A stretch of DNA of 64,000 nt from Pectinophora gossypiella (Eukaryota > Arthropoda > Insecta > Lepidoptera > Gelechiidae). The stretch lies in assembly GCF_024362695.1 (NCBI RefSeq), contig NC_065426.1:2480001-2544000 (forward strand), in the 5' to 3' direction. A program made the position numbers and the translations under genes. This document shows positions 1-8,853 of this stretch, one piece after another (position 1 is the first letter of the stretch; every line of letters begins with the position of its first letter). The notes under the pieces are model-generated. The model was not told the DNA's origin and ran no database searches. It saw only the letters and a program-made list of their open reading frames with translations.

Positions 1-844
1 CCGTGTCCACAAGATGTACCGTCCTTTTCTCCGTCCCTCTCTGAGTCCAGTGTTCCGCCCGCTGTTGTGGACAAACACGTCGTAGGTGGCCGCGTTTTTT
101 ACATTTGCCGCATATAAAGTTCTTATAGCGGCACTCGTTCATATTATGTTCGTGCGACCCGCACGCAACACAATAAATATTTCTTCCGCTACCGCCCCCA
201 TTGCCATATTGTCCAGCCTTCCGGCCCCCGCGATTCCCGCGCGTACGGCTCCCGCCGGATGACGTCATCGCATGCACTGTGCTACAAGTTTCCCCAGCGG
301 CGGCGGCCTGGCCACCCGCTGCACTCCTGTCCACGGCGGCTGCATCCCGCTCCGCCGCCTCCAAAGCGCAAGATAACTTCACTGCAGCAGTATATGTCAA
401 TGTCTCTTCAGCGAACAAGCGCTGACGTATCACGTCACTTTTCAGCCCACAAACCAATTGATCACGCATGTTTTCATCTAATCCGGTTCCGAATTTGCAA
501 TATTTGGATAATTTCTTCAGTTCTGCTACATACTGTAACACTTTTTCTCCCACCAGTTGCCTCCTTTGTCTAAAGTAGTACCTTTCCGCCATAATGGATC
601 GTTTCGGTTGAAGGTGACTTTCCATCATAGCAATAACCTCTTCATAAGTTTTCATATTGGGTTTATCCGGGCTAGTTAAGTTACTTAATAACTCATATGC
701 TTCACCACCCATACCCGCGATCAAAGTGGGCAACTGCAACTCCTTTTTCACCGCATTTGCTTGAAAATACATTTCTAATTGTTCAATGTACAAAGTCCAA
801 TTATCCGTGTTAATATTAAATTCTTTTATTCTCCCGATCGACAT
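1..844 (-). CDS. gag: Gag of a Ty3/gypsy-type LTR retrotransposon, 3'-truncated by window edge
   Basis: The frame is open from an ATG at 844 to base 1 (about 281 codons), so protease and pol would lie to the left, outside the window. Early residues (about 8-140) read as a retrotransposon gag domain (for example TDNWTLYIEQLEMYF). An Ala/Gly/Arg-rich, GC-rich linker follows at about 165-222. Two zinc knuckles of form C-x2-C-x4-H-x4-C lie at about 225-238 (CVACGSHEHNMNEC) and 245-258 (CGKCKKRGHLRRVC); such knuckles bind element RNA during particle assembly. No stop or frameshift is seen, so the copy may be fairly young. The ATG is the first in frame after the primer site at 905-923. Gypsy-type is inferred from the gag style; a BEL/Pao gag is less likely. 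Confidence 0.82.
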   Translation of the reverse strand, partial: MSIGRIKEFNINTDNWTLYIEQLEMYFQANAVKKELQLPTLIAGMGGEAYELLSNLTSPDKPNMKTYEEVIAMMESHLQPKRSIMAERYYFRQRRQLVGEKVLQYVAELKKLSKYCKFGTGLDENMRDQLVCGLKSDVIRQRLFAEETLTYTAAVKLSCALEAAERDAAAVDRSAAGGQAAAAGETCSTVHAMTSSGGSRTRGNRGGRKAGQYGNGGGSGRNIYCVACGSHEHNMNECRYKNFICGKCKKRGHLRRVCPQQRAEHWTQRGTEKRTVHLVDT

Positions 845-904
845 AATTCACTATATTGTTAACCGCACGCAATCCGAACACCGTTCTATCCACGAATCTC
901 CTTA

Positions 905-923
905 CTTTTTCCTCGAAACGCCA
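905..923 (-). other. Candidate primer binding site of the gag-carrying element
   Basis: Read on the minus strand, a TGG-initiated stretch (TGGCGTTTCGAGG) begins one base after the proposed LTR end (TTCTCA). A TGG start matches the CCA end of a tRNA primer. The site lies about 60 bases before the gag ATG, as expected. The tRNA was not identified. Confidence 0.45.
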
Positions 924-924
924 C

Positions 925-1082
925 TGAGAAAAATAAGAAGCAGCCGTATTGTTCAATGGTTTATTCCGGACTGGGGCAACAGAGTGGTCTTATATCTACC
1001 GACATATTTATTTAATAATTATTATAAACAAAGTACCTACATTACAAAAAGTATGTCATATTTGTATGTAATACACATAACA
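925..1082 (-). repeat. Candidate 5' LTR of the gag-carrying element (158 bp)
   Basis: On the minus strand the segment starts TGTTATGTG and ends TTCTCA, so it has TG...CA termini. It contains an AATAAA-type signal and AT-rich promoter-like sequence and sits directly upstream of the primer site and gag. The partner LTR is outside the window, so the boundaries rest only on the termini and position. Confidence 0.4.
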
Positions 1083-1085
1083 TAA

Positions 1086-1172
1086 CCACCGTGCCGTGCT
1101 TCTGTAGACACGTTAAGCCGCTGGTCCCGGCTTAAAAAAAAAACGACTACTTACTTATGTAAGTAGTCGTTT
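1086..1172 (+). repeat. SINE A fragment ending in a near-perfect palindrome
   Basis: The left part (1090-1130) matches the SINE A centre (cacgttaagccg, ggtcccgg). It runs into an A-tract, an inverted repeat CGACTACTTAC / GTAAGTAGTCG with a 4-base TTAT loop, then a T-tract: a hairpin of about 40 bp. The arm sequence is itself SINE A, so two SINE pieces may have joined head to head. Confidence 0.6.
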
Positions 1173-1334
1173 TTTTTTTTTAATTTCTTTGAACCATAAA
1201 TTATACATTTATGCACATAACATTCTTTCGCCATACTGACACCAGTTTGTTGGCGAGTACGCTCTAGCAATGTTTGATCACACTATGTACATAAATACCT
1301 TTTATCTCTTAGTTACAACATAAATATGTATCAC

Positions 1335-1498
1335 ACTTTACGATGACATTTTAAATTCAAGCAGTGATTTTACTAATTTTGATTTAATTGCTTGTTTTGG
1401 CAGTTTGGGTATATTCCTTAGAATAGGTTGCTCATTAAAGATTCGGGATACTATATATTTATTTAGACGTCGACCATAGTAATCTGCCGTACTAATTT
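1335..1498 (-). pseudogene. LINE reverse-transcriptase C-terminal fragment (weak)
   Basis: The minus strand reads about 45 residues without a stop (YYGRRLNKYIVSRIFNEQ..., then PKQAIKSKLVKSLLEF). The ending resembles the extreme C-terminus of non-LTR reverse transcriptases, where a similar basic and hydrophobic segment closes the protein (compare 31477-31600). No catalytic motif is present. The call is tentative. Confidence 0.25.
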
Positions 1499-1499
1499 A

Positions 1500-1556
1500 A
1501 GTTACATGACCCATGTCAGGGGCCATAATAACCGTGACACCTGGTTTGATGAAGAC
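1500..1556 (+). repeat. SINE A 3' fragment
   Basis: Matches the SINE A tail segment (acatgacccatgtcaggggcc, then a degraded tgacaccnggtttgatga). Both ends are missing. Confidence 0.6.
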
Positions 1557-1557
1557 A

Positions 1558-1705
1558 AGATTATATACGTCCCACTGCTAGGCATGGGCCTCCTAATCGA
1601 CCGGAGCGATTATGCAGCTCCATTGCAGCTCCACTGCAGCTCCACTGCGGGTTGGTGGAGTTGATTTTTACGGCCAATAGCCGGGACCAACGGCTTGACG
1701 CCCTC
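1558..1705 (-). mobile_element. SINE B, 5'-truncated
   Basis: Carries the SINE B end (cgtcccactgctnggca), the GC-rich hairpin region and the shared core (ccgggaccaacggctt) in reverse. A short duplication of the motif agctccactgc has expanded the middle of this copy. Confidence 0.65.
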
Positions 1706-1741
1706 TCCTTCGGGCGTGATGCTATGCACCTGGAAAATTAA

Positions 1742-1912
1742 TAGAAAGAAAGAAAGAAAATATTTATTTCCATATTGGACGCCACATTTACAGACTTACA
1801 TTACAGAAATAAAAAAAAAATAGAAAAAAAAACAAAGACAAAAAGACAAATAATACAGACATTAAATACACAATGGAGGCGCCCAAAATAAAAAAAAGGA
1901 TCTCCCTCAGCA
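1742..1912 (-). repeat. LINE 3'-UTR remnant with AAAG microsatellite
   Basis: Begins with (GAAA)n followed by an A-rich tract and ends in a short GC-rich piece. This resembles the reverse complement of LINE 3' ends that finish in a (CTTT)n simple repeat. A similar unit lies at 5040-5340. Confidence 0.4.
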
Positions 1913-2384
1913 TAATACAATAAATAAAACATACTATCATACATAGATTATAATGCATTACTTATACTTGATATTATAGATATATATTCCTATCAAAATA
2001 TATATATGCCAAATGACTAAATAAAACTTACTTATAATAACAAAACTACTAATGAAAAGAATACATTATAATAGGTAAGTTATGGAGACGTGTAACGGTG
2101 TAACTGTGTAGTGTGAGTGTATGTACAACGTTGCTATGTGTGCAAATCTCAGCCTAGAACGCTTCCAGTCTTTCTAAACTCCCCCGGCCATGAAGCGGCA
2201 ATATCGACATCTCCGCATCTACGTATTTCCTCCGGTTTGACGTTTGACAACGAGCCGTAATTACAACTCAGCCCGACCAGTATCCTTTACGAAACACTTT
2301 TTTATTGAATCGGATGCCGGGATAAAGTGGAGTTTTATATCGGCTGTAGTACATATTTTTTTTAACATAAAGTAACATAGCTGC
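1913..2384. other. Unassigned AT-rich stretch
   Basis: No open frame longer than chance, no splice-flanked exon and no repeat shared with the rest of the window that I could recognise. The segment 2160-2300 is locally GC-richer and could be LINE untranslated sequence. Confidence 0.3.
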
Positions 2385-2700
2385 TGTTAGGGTTTCCGGC
2401 CTCTTCGGCAAATCTACAATAAGTCACATTAAAAAAAAGCTGTTGGGGTTATCGCGCTACTGTAGCGCATCAGGGATCTCAGCGTTTATCGCTATCGACC
2501 CACTAGGGTCGATTAATTCTTTCAAATATTTTTCCTCTCAGACGACGCCCTGAGCCGAGGTTCGCGCCCAACTGGGCCCCCTCAGGCCTGCCTTAAACGT
2601 TGTACCGGGTGAGAGCCTTCAGCGCTCCCCATTTGTCAGGCCAAGTAGTTAATGCCATCTGCGGCAAATCTACAACAAGTCACGTCAGAAAAAGAAAAGT
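2385..2700 (+). repeat. Interspersed repeat G, longest copy
   Basis: About 315 bp including the diagnostic pieces ctatcgacccactagggtcg, cagacgacgccctgagccga, gtaccgggtgagagcc and ccaagtagttaatgccatct. Parts recur at 12180, 20780, 21337, 24680(-), 27015, 46446, 49745(-), 50030 and 55440. It carries no tRNA-like head or coding frame. It could be a SINE or a LINE 3' region. Confidence 0.6.
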
Positions 2701-2784
2701 ATCAGGGATGTCCGCAGACGCTAAGGTGGATTACTTCTACACAATCATGCGAAAGAGAGGACAGGCCTGCTTGTGTCGGCGAGT

Positions 2785-3104
2785 TTCTTCTATCGTGTGG
2801 GTTGTGAGGTGGATTACCAACCTCATCAATCCTGGTGTCAGGTTACTATTGAGCCGCCAAAGGCCTCTGGCTTGGCTCGTGTAACGACTACTAACTTACA
2901 TCAGTAAGTAGTAACCGGGACCAACGGCTTAACGGCGCTTCCGAAGGACGGATCATCTTCCTTTCGGACAATCAGGTGATCAGCCTGTAATGTAGCCAAA
3001 CTAGGGATCAAAAAGTGATTTTTGTGATATGTGCCCACCGGGATTCGAACCCGGGACCTCCGGGCTCATGAGCCAAACGCTCAACCACTAGACCACAAGG
3101 CCGT
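2785..3104 (-). mobile_element. SINE A, near full length
   Basis: tRNA-derived SINE read on the minus strand. The head contains Pol III box A-like (TGGTCTAGTGG) and box B-like (GGGTTCGAATCC) motifs. The shared core follows, with the hairpin-forming tactnactgatgtaagtaagtag segment, and the tail ends in cacacgatagaagaa. It is flanked on the right by a SINE E fragment, so it probably inserted into SINE E. Confidence 0.85.
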
Positions 3105-3107
3105 TAT

Positions 3108-3190
3108 TACTATAAGTTACACCAATGAGTTATTAATTTATCATCAGTGCAGTTTTCACTAACACAGTTTCCTCGACCATTATCACACCT
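3108..3190 (+). repeat. SINE E fragment
   Basis: Matches the SINE E centre (caccaatgagttattaattta, cagttttcactaacacagtt, ctcgaccattat) also seen intact at 53158-53425. Confidence 0.6.
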
Positions 3191-3420
3191 CACTATCACA
3201 CGAACTTTAGAAAGAACAGGTTTTTACTGAGATGTTCCATATTATTTAATTTAAACTTAGTCATGCCTTGAATTTGGACCTATTTAGTAGCAGCATTCAA
3301 GGTGCTAAAAAGCACTTGATAGAGACTTCGTTTCCTCTATTGTTTAGATATTCTTATTTTGTGTGATGCTCTGTCGCGGAGCCACCACCTCCAATTCAGT
3401 TGAAAACGATATAGATTACT

Positions 3421-3840
3421 GTACGTACCATGTACATAGTGTACGTGAAAAGATTTTATGTGTACGTGCTATAATTAGAAAGAAAACAACAAATTAAAGT
3501 GGCTTCGCTGGAGAGCATACTCCCCAGCGGAGCCACTCCGTTTGCATACTTCGAGATGTTTTCTTCCTGTAAATTGAAATATAGTTTGATGTACGTACTA
3601 CGTACATAGTGTACGTGAAAAGATTTTATGTGTACGTGCTATAATTAGAAAGAAAACAACAAATAAAAGTGGCTTCGCTGGAGAGCATACTCCCCAGCGG
3701 AGCCACTCAGTTTGCATACTTCGAGATGTTTTCTTCCTGTAAATTGAAGTATAGTTTGATGTACGTACTACGTACATAGTGTACGTGAAAAGATTTTATG
3801 TGTACGTGCTATAATTAGAAAGAAAACAACAAATTAAAGT
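3421..3840. repeat. 170-bp subterminal tandem repeats inside the left foldback arm
   Basis: Period 170 bp, about 2.5 units (3421, 3591, 3761), mirrored in the right arm. Each full unit holds GTACGT palindromes, an AT-rich stretch and a 13-bp imperfect stem (GTGGCTTCGCTGG / CCAGCGGAGCCAC). Half of that stem reappears at the element tip (CGGAGCCAC). Subterminal repeats of this sort are typical transposase-binding arrays; that role is inference. Confidence 0.85.
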
Positions 3841-4489
3841 GTATATGACGGCATGAACAAAACGTGAAGCGCTGAAGATTTTAAGAAACAATCTCCTTGC
3901 GAGAACTTTTTATCTATGCACAGACTACTAAGAGAACCTAGTTCAGACGAACGTCTCTCATACAAAACAAAGAGCCTCAGAATTTAGAGTACGACACTTG
4001 ATTTGACATATAAAATTATATTGCCACACGCATAAATAATTGTGGGGTTGCCATGGTAATGATATGGCACGGCGTGGCAGTAGTGATAGCTTTAAATTAT
4101 TTAGATTACTTAAAATTTTGATGACAAGGTTTATAAAAAAAAGACTGCAGTTTACTTGTATAACATTTTATTTTTTAATTTTGTTTTATATTTTATGGAT
4201 TTTTTTTCTGAAATAAAGCTTTATTATTATTATTTTAAATATGCCTTTTTGCATTAATGGCAAACTTTCATTACCATGGCAACCCCACAATTATTTATGC
4301 GTGTGGCAATATAATTTTATATGTCAAATCAAGTGTCATACTCTAAATTCTGAGGCTCTTTGTTTTGTATGAGAGACGTTCGTCTGAACTAGGTTCTCTT
4401 AGTAGTCTGTGCATAGATAAAAAGTTCTCGCAAGGAGATTGTTTCTTAAAATCTTCAGCGCTTCACGTTTTGTTCATGCCGTCATATAC

Positions 4490-4909
4490 ACTTTAATTTG
4501 TTGTTTTCTTTCTAATTATAGCACGTACACATAAAATCTTTTCACGTACACTATGTACGTAGTACGTACATCAAACTATACTTCAATTTACAGGAAGAAA
4601 ACATCTCGAAGTATGCAAACTGAGTGGCTCCGCTGGGGAGTATGCTCTCCAGCGAAGCCACTTTTATTTGTTGTTTTCTTTCTAATTATAGCACGTACAC
4701 ATAAAATCTTTTCACGTACACTATGTACGTAGTACGTACATCAAACTATATTTCAATTTACAGGAAGAAAACATCTCGAAGTATGCAAACTGAGTGGCTC
4801 CGCTGGGGAGTATGCTCTCCAGCGAAGCCACTTTAATTTGTTGTTTTCTTTCTAATTATAGCACGTACACATAAAATCTTTTCACGTACACTATGTACAT
4901 GGTACGTAC
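4490..4909. repeat. 170-bp subterminal tandem repeats inside the right foldback arm
   Basis: Inverted copy of the array at 3421-3840, with the same 170-bp period and the same 2.5 units. Confidence 0.85.
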
Positions 4910-5039
4910 AGTAATCTATATCGTTTTCAACTGAATTGGAGGTGGTGGCCCCGCGACAGAGCATCACACCTTATTTTTAAGGATTTTTTCCACATGCATA
5001 AGGTCTTAGAACCATATTATAGTGTTTTGCTTACAATCT

Positions 5040-5345
5040 GTGGAAGAGAGAAAGAAAGAAAGAAACATTTATTACTTCCGGACACCACAGACACAGACAG
5101 ACAGGTATATTACATTCAACACAGGACAGAAACCACACGGAAATCAATAAGTACACAGAAAAAAAAATCCAAAACAAAAAGAAAATCAAACCAAAATCAT
5201 AAAAACAATAATAAAACTAAGTATTCTAAATGCAACGCACTGACGGCCTGATCATCTGCATTGGAGTCCGGAATAAAAGGACCTCGACGAAGGAGCCACG
5301 ACGCTGGTATTCTGCGGGCCCTGCCGAGTGAGGCCACGGACACGG
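5040..5345 (-). repeat. LINE 3'-UTR remnant with AAAG microsatellite
   Basis: (AGAA)n at 5047-5066 is followed by the reverse complement of an A-poor 3' UTR and a GC-rich block (5270-5345). Same architecture as 1742-1912. The 85-codon plus-strand frame here reads through simple sequence and is not considered a gene. Confidence 0.4.
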
Positions 5346-5532
5346 GCGGTATATATGTACATAGATACATTCTACTTAAACTTACATAATATAATAAGCT
5401 TGATTAGTAAGCTTGTTAATGGCTTTTAGATATTAAATTAGTATGTAACATTGTACATTACATTTTTGTTACATTGTTGTTGTATTGGACTAATGTTATG
5501 GGCGATAGGCTGATCCCTTATCACCATAAGGT

Positions 5533-5660
5533 TCATCATATCCAGCTTACGACATCGTATCAACAGTGGCTGCAAGTTGTCTTTGATTACTTGTGGCTCT
5601 GCCCACCTCATTAGGGGTTAAGGGCGTGAGTTTATGTATGTATGTATGTATGTAACATTG
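5533..5660 (+). mobile_element. LINE 3' end, family with (TATG)n tail
   Basis: Contains caacagtggctgcaagttgt, ctttgattacttgtgg, ctctgcccacctcattaggg and gggcgtgagtttatgtatg, then (tatg)n. The frame reads QQWLQVVFDYLWLCPPH, as at the C-terminus of a LINE protein. Other copies lie at 59255-59342 (+) and 43365-43450 (-). Confidence 0.6.
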
Positions 5661-5889
5661 TAAATTTAGCTGTAAGCTCCGCAAATAAAATAAAAATAAT
5701 AAATATAGACGGCTATACGACTCACCATCTATCACGTTGATCTAACAGAAAGCTCTGGCCGTTCCTAGTAAGATACGGTGTAGTGAAAACAGGCCTAATG
5801 TAAAATACACCCGCATAAAAATATCACAAATCTATTTTGAAATGCAAGATAAGTACCGACCCTTTCAATAGGGGACCAATTTATTTCAG

Positions 5890-5931
5890 CATCCTAAACA
5901 GACGCGTGAAAGGCACAGGGTTCGACCCCGG
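5890..5931 (+). CDS. Candidate internal exon (42 bp), host gene unknown
   Basis: The segment is preceded by a good acceptor (accaatttatttcag) and followed by a good donor (CCGG|GTAAGG). With one leading base the frame reads ILNRRVKGTGFDP and leaves two trailing bases. These join in phase to the single leading base of the candidate exon at 10136. The middle resembles a tRNA box B (GGTTCGACCCC), so a SINE relic is the main alternative; no box A is visible. Confidence 0.2.
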
Positions 5932-6108
5932 GTAAGGCCGACCCTTGTCAAGATGACTGGCAATTGACAACTTTAAAGTAACAAATGAATTGGCGATTTT
6001 CGAAACGTGTCGTGTCCTATCATCTCATGGTTTGGGAAATACTTATAGCTATCACAAAAAACAAATTGAAAAAAAAAAAAAAGAATTGAAATTGCTCTAG
6101 AGCAATCA

Positions 6109-6368
6109 TCATCATCATCATTGCCCGTATACGTCTGTTTCAGACGATTTATGACGTCATTGCCTCGAAGAAATGCACTTTCTTTCATGGCTGTGCAAGC
6201 CAATCCTAGAGCGGCAAACTCTACCACACCCTCTGCAGGAGAAGTCTCCAACTGGAGACAATGTGGTCTAGAGCAATAAGGCCGGAAAAATTGTACTGTA
6301 TTCATGTGTAATGTCTGATTGTTGAAATTTAGTTCTGTGCAATAAAGTATATTTGATTTGATTTGATT
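6109..6368 (+). repeat. LINE 3' ends: ATC-repeat unit and TTTGA-tailed unit
   Basis: 6109-6121 is (ATC)n, the usual end of RTE-like elements, followed by a reverse-oriented unit (5'-side at about 6290). 6318-6368 reads agttctgtgcaataaagtat, then (atttg)n, the forward 3' end of a second LINE family. That family reappears in reverse at 58686-58744. The 158-codon minus frame across here mixes both and is not a gene. Confidence 0.45.
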
Positions 6369-6372
6369 CTTT

Positions 6373-6510
6373 TCTACTATCGTGTGGGTTGTTAGGTGGA
6401 TTATCAACCTCATTAACCCTATATATAGATACGGCTCACCACCTATCACGTTGGTCTAACAGAATGCTCGGTGAGGTGTGGGTACTTAGTTCATCTTACC
6501 ACAATTGGGT
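6373..6510 (+). repeat. SINE A / SINE E fragments
   Basis: 6377-6420 is a reverse SINE A tail (ctatcgtgtgggttgttagg). 6430-6510 is the SINE E segment (acggctcaccacctatcacg, ttggtctaacagaa, gtgtgggtacttagttcatc). Further SINE E scraps of the same segment are at 5703-5760 and 7999-8065. Confidence 0.55.
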
Positions 6511-6529
6511 AGCTTCCTAGGTCAAATAT

Positions 6530-7070
6530 AAATTATGAAATTCCGAATACTAAAATCCAAAGGTGACAAAAAACGATTTCTTTTTTCTATTTAGTTTATT
6601 TAAGTTTTTTTTTTAAAAAGAAAAATGTAACAACAAGTGCGATATTTTGTCAAGTTTTTCTATGACGTCACAGGTTGCTTTTCATACAAATTCCATAATA
6701 ATTTCGTGTCCTGACCTTTACTAAAAAGTAACTGATTTGAGAGGAGCTCGGTGGCGCAGCGGTAAACGCGCTCGGTCTGCGATTGTTGAAGTTAAGCAAC
6801 TTTCGCAAAGGCTGGTCATAGGATGGGTAACCACAAAAAAAGTTTTCATCTCGAGCTCCTCCGTGCTTCGGAAGGCACGTTAAGCCGTTGGTCCCGGCTG
6901 CATTAGCAGTCGTTAATAACCATCAATCCGCACTGGGCCCGCGTGATGGTTTAAGGCCCGATCTCCCTATACATCCATAGGGAAGGCCCGTGCCCCAGCA
7001 GTGGGGACGTTAATGGGCTGATGATGATGAACTGATTTGAGTAGTTGGAATCTAGCTTATTGGGATATAT
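6530..7070 (+). repeat. Interspersed repeat H, split by a SINE C insertion
   Basis: 6530-6741 and 7030-7070 form one repeat (cgatttcttttttctattta ... tagtaaaaagtaactgatttg ... ggaatctagcttattggg) once the SINE at 6742-7029 is removed. Related copies: 48905-49025, 56890-57090 (-) and 58200-58375. Confidence 0.6.
6742..7029 (+). mobile_element. SINE C: 5S rRNA-like/tRNA-like head, shared core, ATG-repeat tail
   Basis: 288 bp with a 12-bp target duplication AACTGATTTGAG (6730-6741, 7030-7041). The head has a box A-like motif (TGGCGCAGCGGTAAACGC), then GAAGTTAAGCAAC and GGTCATAGGATGGGTAACC, which match the internal promoter region of 5S rRNA. The head is closed by GAGGAGCTCG / CGAGCTCCTC. The shared SINE core and a (TGA)n tail follow. 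Other copies: 21041(-), 46925(-), 55095(+), 59769(-) and 61911(+). Confidence 0.88.
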
Positions 7071-7452
7071 ACTCATGAGCTTATGTTATGTTGACTTTTA
7101 TACACAAGTCCCTAGCATAAAACATCGCTAAATAACTTGCCACCAACCCCTTTTACAAGTAAAAGGCTCCGTTATAAAAGCTGTTACAAGTCGCAAACAG
7201 TCGTTATCGGGGGGTAGTTTAAACAAAACCTATAGGAAACAATGGGGAGAATTGATGCTCCAGGAAGAAATACAGGGGTCTGAACGCCCTTCTCAGAATA
7301 ACGTGAAGTGTACACCGTACAGCAGTGCTAGGGGTATGCCATTGCAAAAAAAATTTTTTTTTTTTGCATTTCAAGGGTCTGTATTTGAAGACAAATAAAA
7401 CATTAACAACAGTGTTACCACAAAACACACACTACTACTACTAAGTACTTAC
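7071..7452. other. Unassigned intergenic/intronic sequence
   Basis: 7340-7375 contains an A8T10-type palindromic run. The 69-codon minus frame at 7219-7428 has no recognisable domain. Nothing else is supported. Confidence 0.3.
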
Positions 7453-7510
7453 GAATTGTATGCAGATAAAATAGATATCTTCTTCACATCTGTTCCTCGA
7501 ATCAAAAAGA
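7453..7510 (-). CDS. Candidate internal exon (58 bp), minus-strand host gene
   Basis: On the minus strand the segment follows an acceptor (tagataaaacag) and ends at a strong donor (ATTC|GTAAGT). With two leading bases the frame reads FLIRGTDVKKISILSAYN and leaves two trailing bases. The two leading bases fit the single trailing base of the microexon at 40642-40673. The pyrimidine tract before the acceptor is weak. A second frame (LFDSRNRCEEDIYFICIQF) is also open. The gene is not recognised. Confidence 0.3.
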
Positions 7511-7559
7511 CTGTTTTATCTATAACAGATACTTTTTAATCATTGAAGTTGTTACTTTT

Positions 7560-7728
7560 TCTAGCTCTAATTTAATTTTGTAATTAAGTACCTAAAGTAT
7601 TAGTGCATGTTGTGTCCACCTGTAAGTGGCGAGGCGCTTAGTTTTTTATATGTATTAACTGCAAACTGTAACCATGTATCAGTGTACTTGCCGTTGGTTG
7701 ACCAAATAAATAAATAAACACACACTAA
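7560..7728 (+). repeat. LINE 3' UTR ending in (AAAT)n
   Basis: Ends gttgaccaaataaataaataa, with overlapping polyadenylation signals. Jockey/CR1-like LINE 3' ends have this form. No coding part remains. Confidence 0.4.
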
Positions 7729-7735
7729 AAATAAA

Positions 7736-7950
7736 CTAGGTTTGAAATAGTATTTCGCGGCACGAAAGAAGTCGGCGGATTTTAATGAAGCTAACTTGAC
7801 AAGTCATAATAATTCTATGCAGAATCTGCGACAGTAACGCCGCGGCCTTTGAGACTTCTTTCGTATAAGGATTATATTTTAAACATAGTTTATCTTTTTG
7901 TCTATGTTTTGGAGTAACACTGTATTTGTCTTTGAATAGAAACAATCCAT
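7736..7950 (-). repeat. Interspersed repeat I, diverged copy
   Basis: Shares the pieces cggattttaatgaagctaa and ttttaaacatagtttatctt with the repeat at 22060-22500. Further relics lie at 41200-41290 and 45685-45740. Confidence 0.45.
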
Positions 7951-8209
7951 TTTATCCAATTAAATGAAAAAAAAAAATTACACTGTTAGCTCTATGGCTA
8001 AACAGCGATACGGCTCACCAACTATCACGTTGGTCTAACAGAAAGCTCAATGAGATGGAATTAGTTCATCTTACGATATATGTACGATAAGCTGCAAAAG
8101 TCCATCAGTTTCTTGCAAAGTAATGAATTAACTGATTGTACTTAAGACCTACTGGTTACTTGTCGTTTCTGTTATAGACCAAAAACATCTACACACTACT
8201 ACTACATCC

Positions 8210-8345
8210 TACTATATCCTCTGCCGAAGGTTGTCTGGAAGACATCGCTCTTAGCGATAAGGCCGCCTTTGCCCACCTTAGAATAAGTTTATCTTGTAAA
8301 CGTTTTGTAAAATTGTGTGAATCTACAAAAACATAAATTTTATAA
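8210..8345 (+). repeat. CR1-like LINE 3' UTR
   Basis: Carries ggttgtctggaagacatcgc, then gcgataaggccgcc, a widespread lepidopteran LINE 3' UTR signature. Same family at 11665-11790(-), 18805-18905(+), 30405-30520(-), 58520-58600(+), 59600-59765(-) and 61447-61560(+). The clade assignment is from memory. Confidence 0.55.
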
Positions 8346-8477
8346 AAATGACAACTAATGGTTCATAATTTCACCACTGTTTACAAATAATTCACTGGGC
8401 TCAGTGACTGAACTTTTGCTATTTGATTGTACCTCTGATATTACAAATGGGATATAGTCGTAAGCTTATATTATATT

Positions 8478-8853
8478 GGTGCTAATTCCTGTAAACACCA
8501 TCTAATTTTATTTTAAGTTATATCTGTCATTTTCTTATCCGCCGAAAAGGAAAGGGACGGGTAATCGACAAGCATAAAATTTATGGAACACACGTCAATT
8601 TTAAGCACAAATCTAAACCAACCGTCTAAAAATTTTACGTTCGTCAATAACCCGACACGGTTAAGTAGACAGCACGTCAAACGGATTGCATACCAGAGAC
8701 GTACCTTTTGATTCGCCCGGGTTATTCATTCATTTACTCATTCTTCCTAAAATTAAGAGCTGTGAATCATCCGTCCCTTTCCTTTTCGACGGATATGAAA
8801 ATGACAGATATAACTTAAAATAAAATTAGGCGGTGTCTGCAGGAATCGGGGCC
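8478..8853. mobile_element. MITE-1, complete (376 bp)
   Basis: Terminal inverted repeats of about 80 bp (left GGTGCTAATTCCTGTAAACA; right reads inward as GGCCCCGATTCCTGCAGACA). A 3-bp duplication ATT lies at 8475-8477 and 8854-8856. A second copy of exactly the same length is at 36680-37055. No coding capacity. The superfamily is not decided; 3-bp duplications occur in Harbinger and CACTA. Confidence 0.85.

Larger units (their letters stand above)
3361..4969. mobile_element. Foldback (FB-like) transposon with 701-bp inverted arms
   Basis: A 1609-bp palindromic element. Left arm 3361-4061 and right arm 4269-4969 are both 701 bp and differ at only a few positions by eye (for example gcggag against gcgggg near the tips). 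The ends are GTGTGATGCTCTGTCGCGG. An 8-bp target duplication CTTATTTT lies at 3353-3360 and 4970-4977. The 207-bp centre has no coding frame, so the element is non-autonomous and would need a transposase in trans. An 8-bp duplication is usual for hAT, P-like and Merlin superfamilies; the termini alone do not decide between them. Near identity of the arms suggests recent activity or arm conversion. Confidence 0.92.

Noticed and set aside
5973..6449. 158-codon minus frame.
   Set aside because: It crosses an ATC microsatellite, two different LINE 3' ends and SINE fragments.
6742..6860. 5S rRNA gene.
   Set aside because: Only the internal-promoter part resembles 5S; the rest is SINE, and the six copies carry retroposition target duplications.
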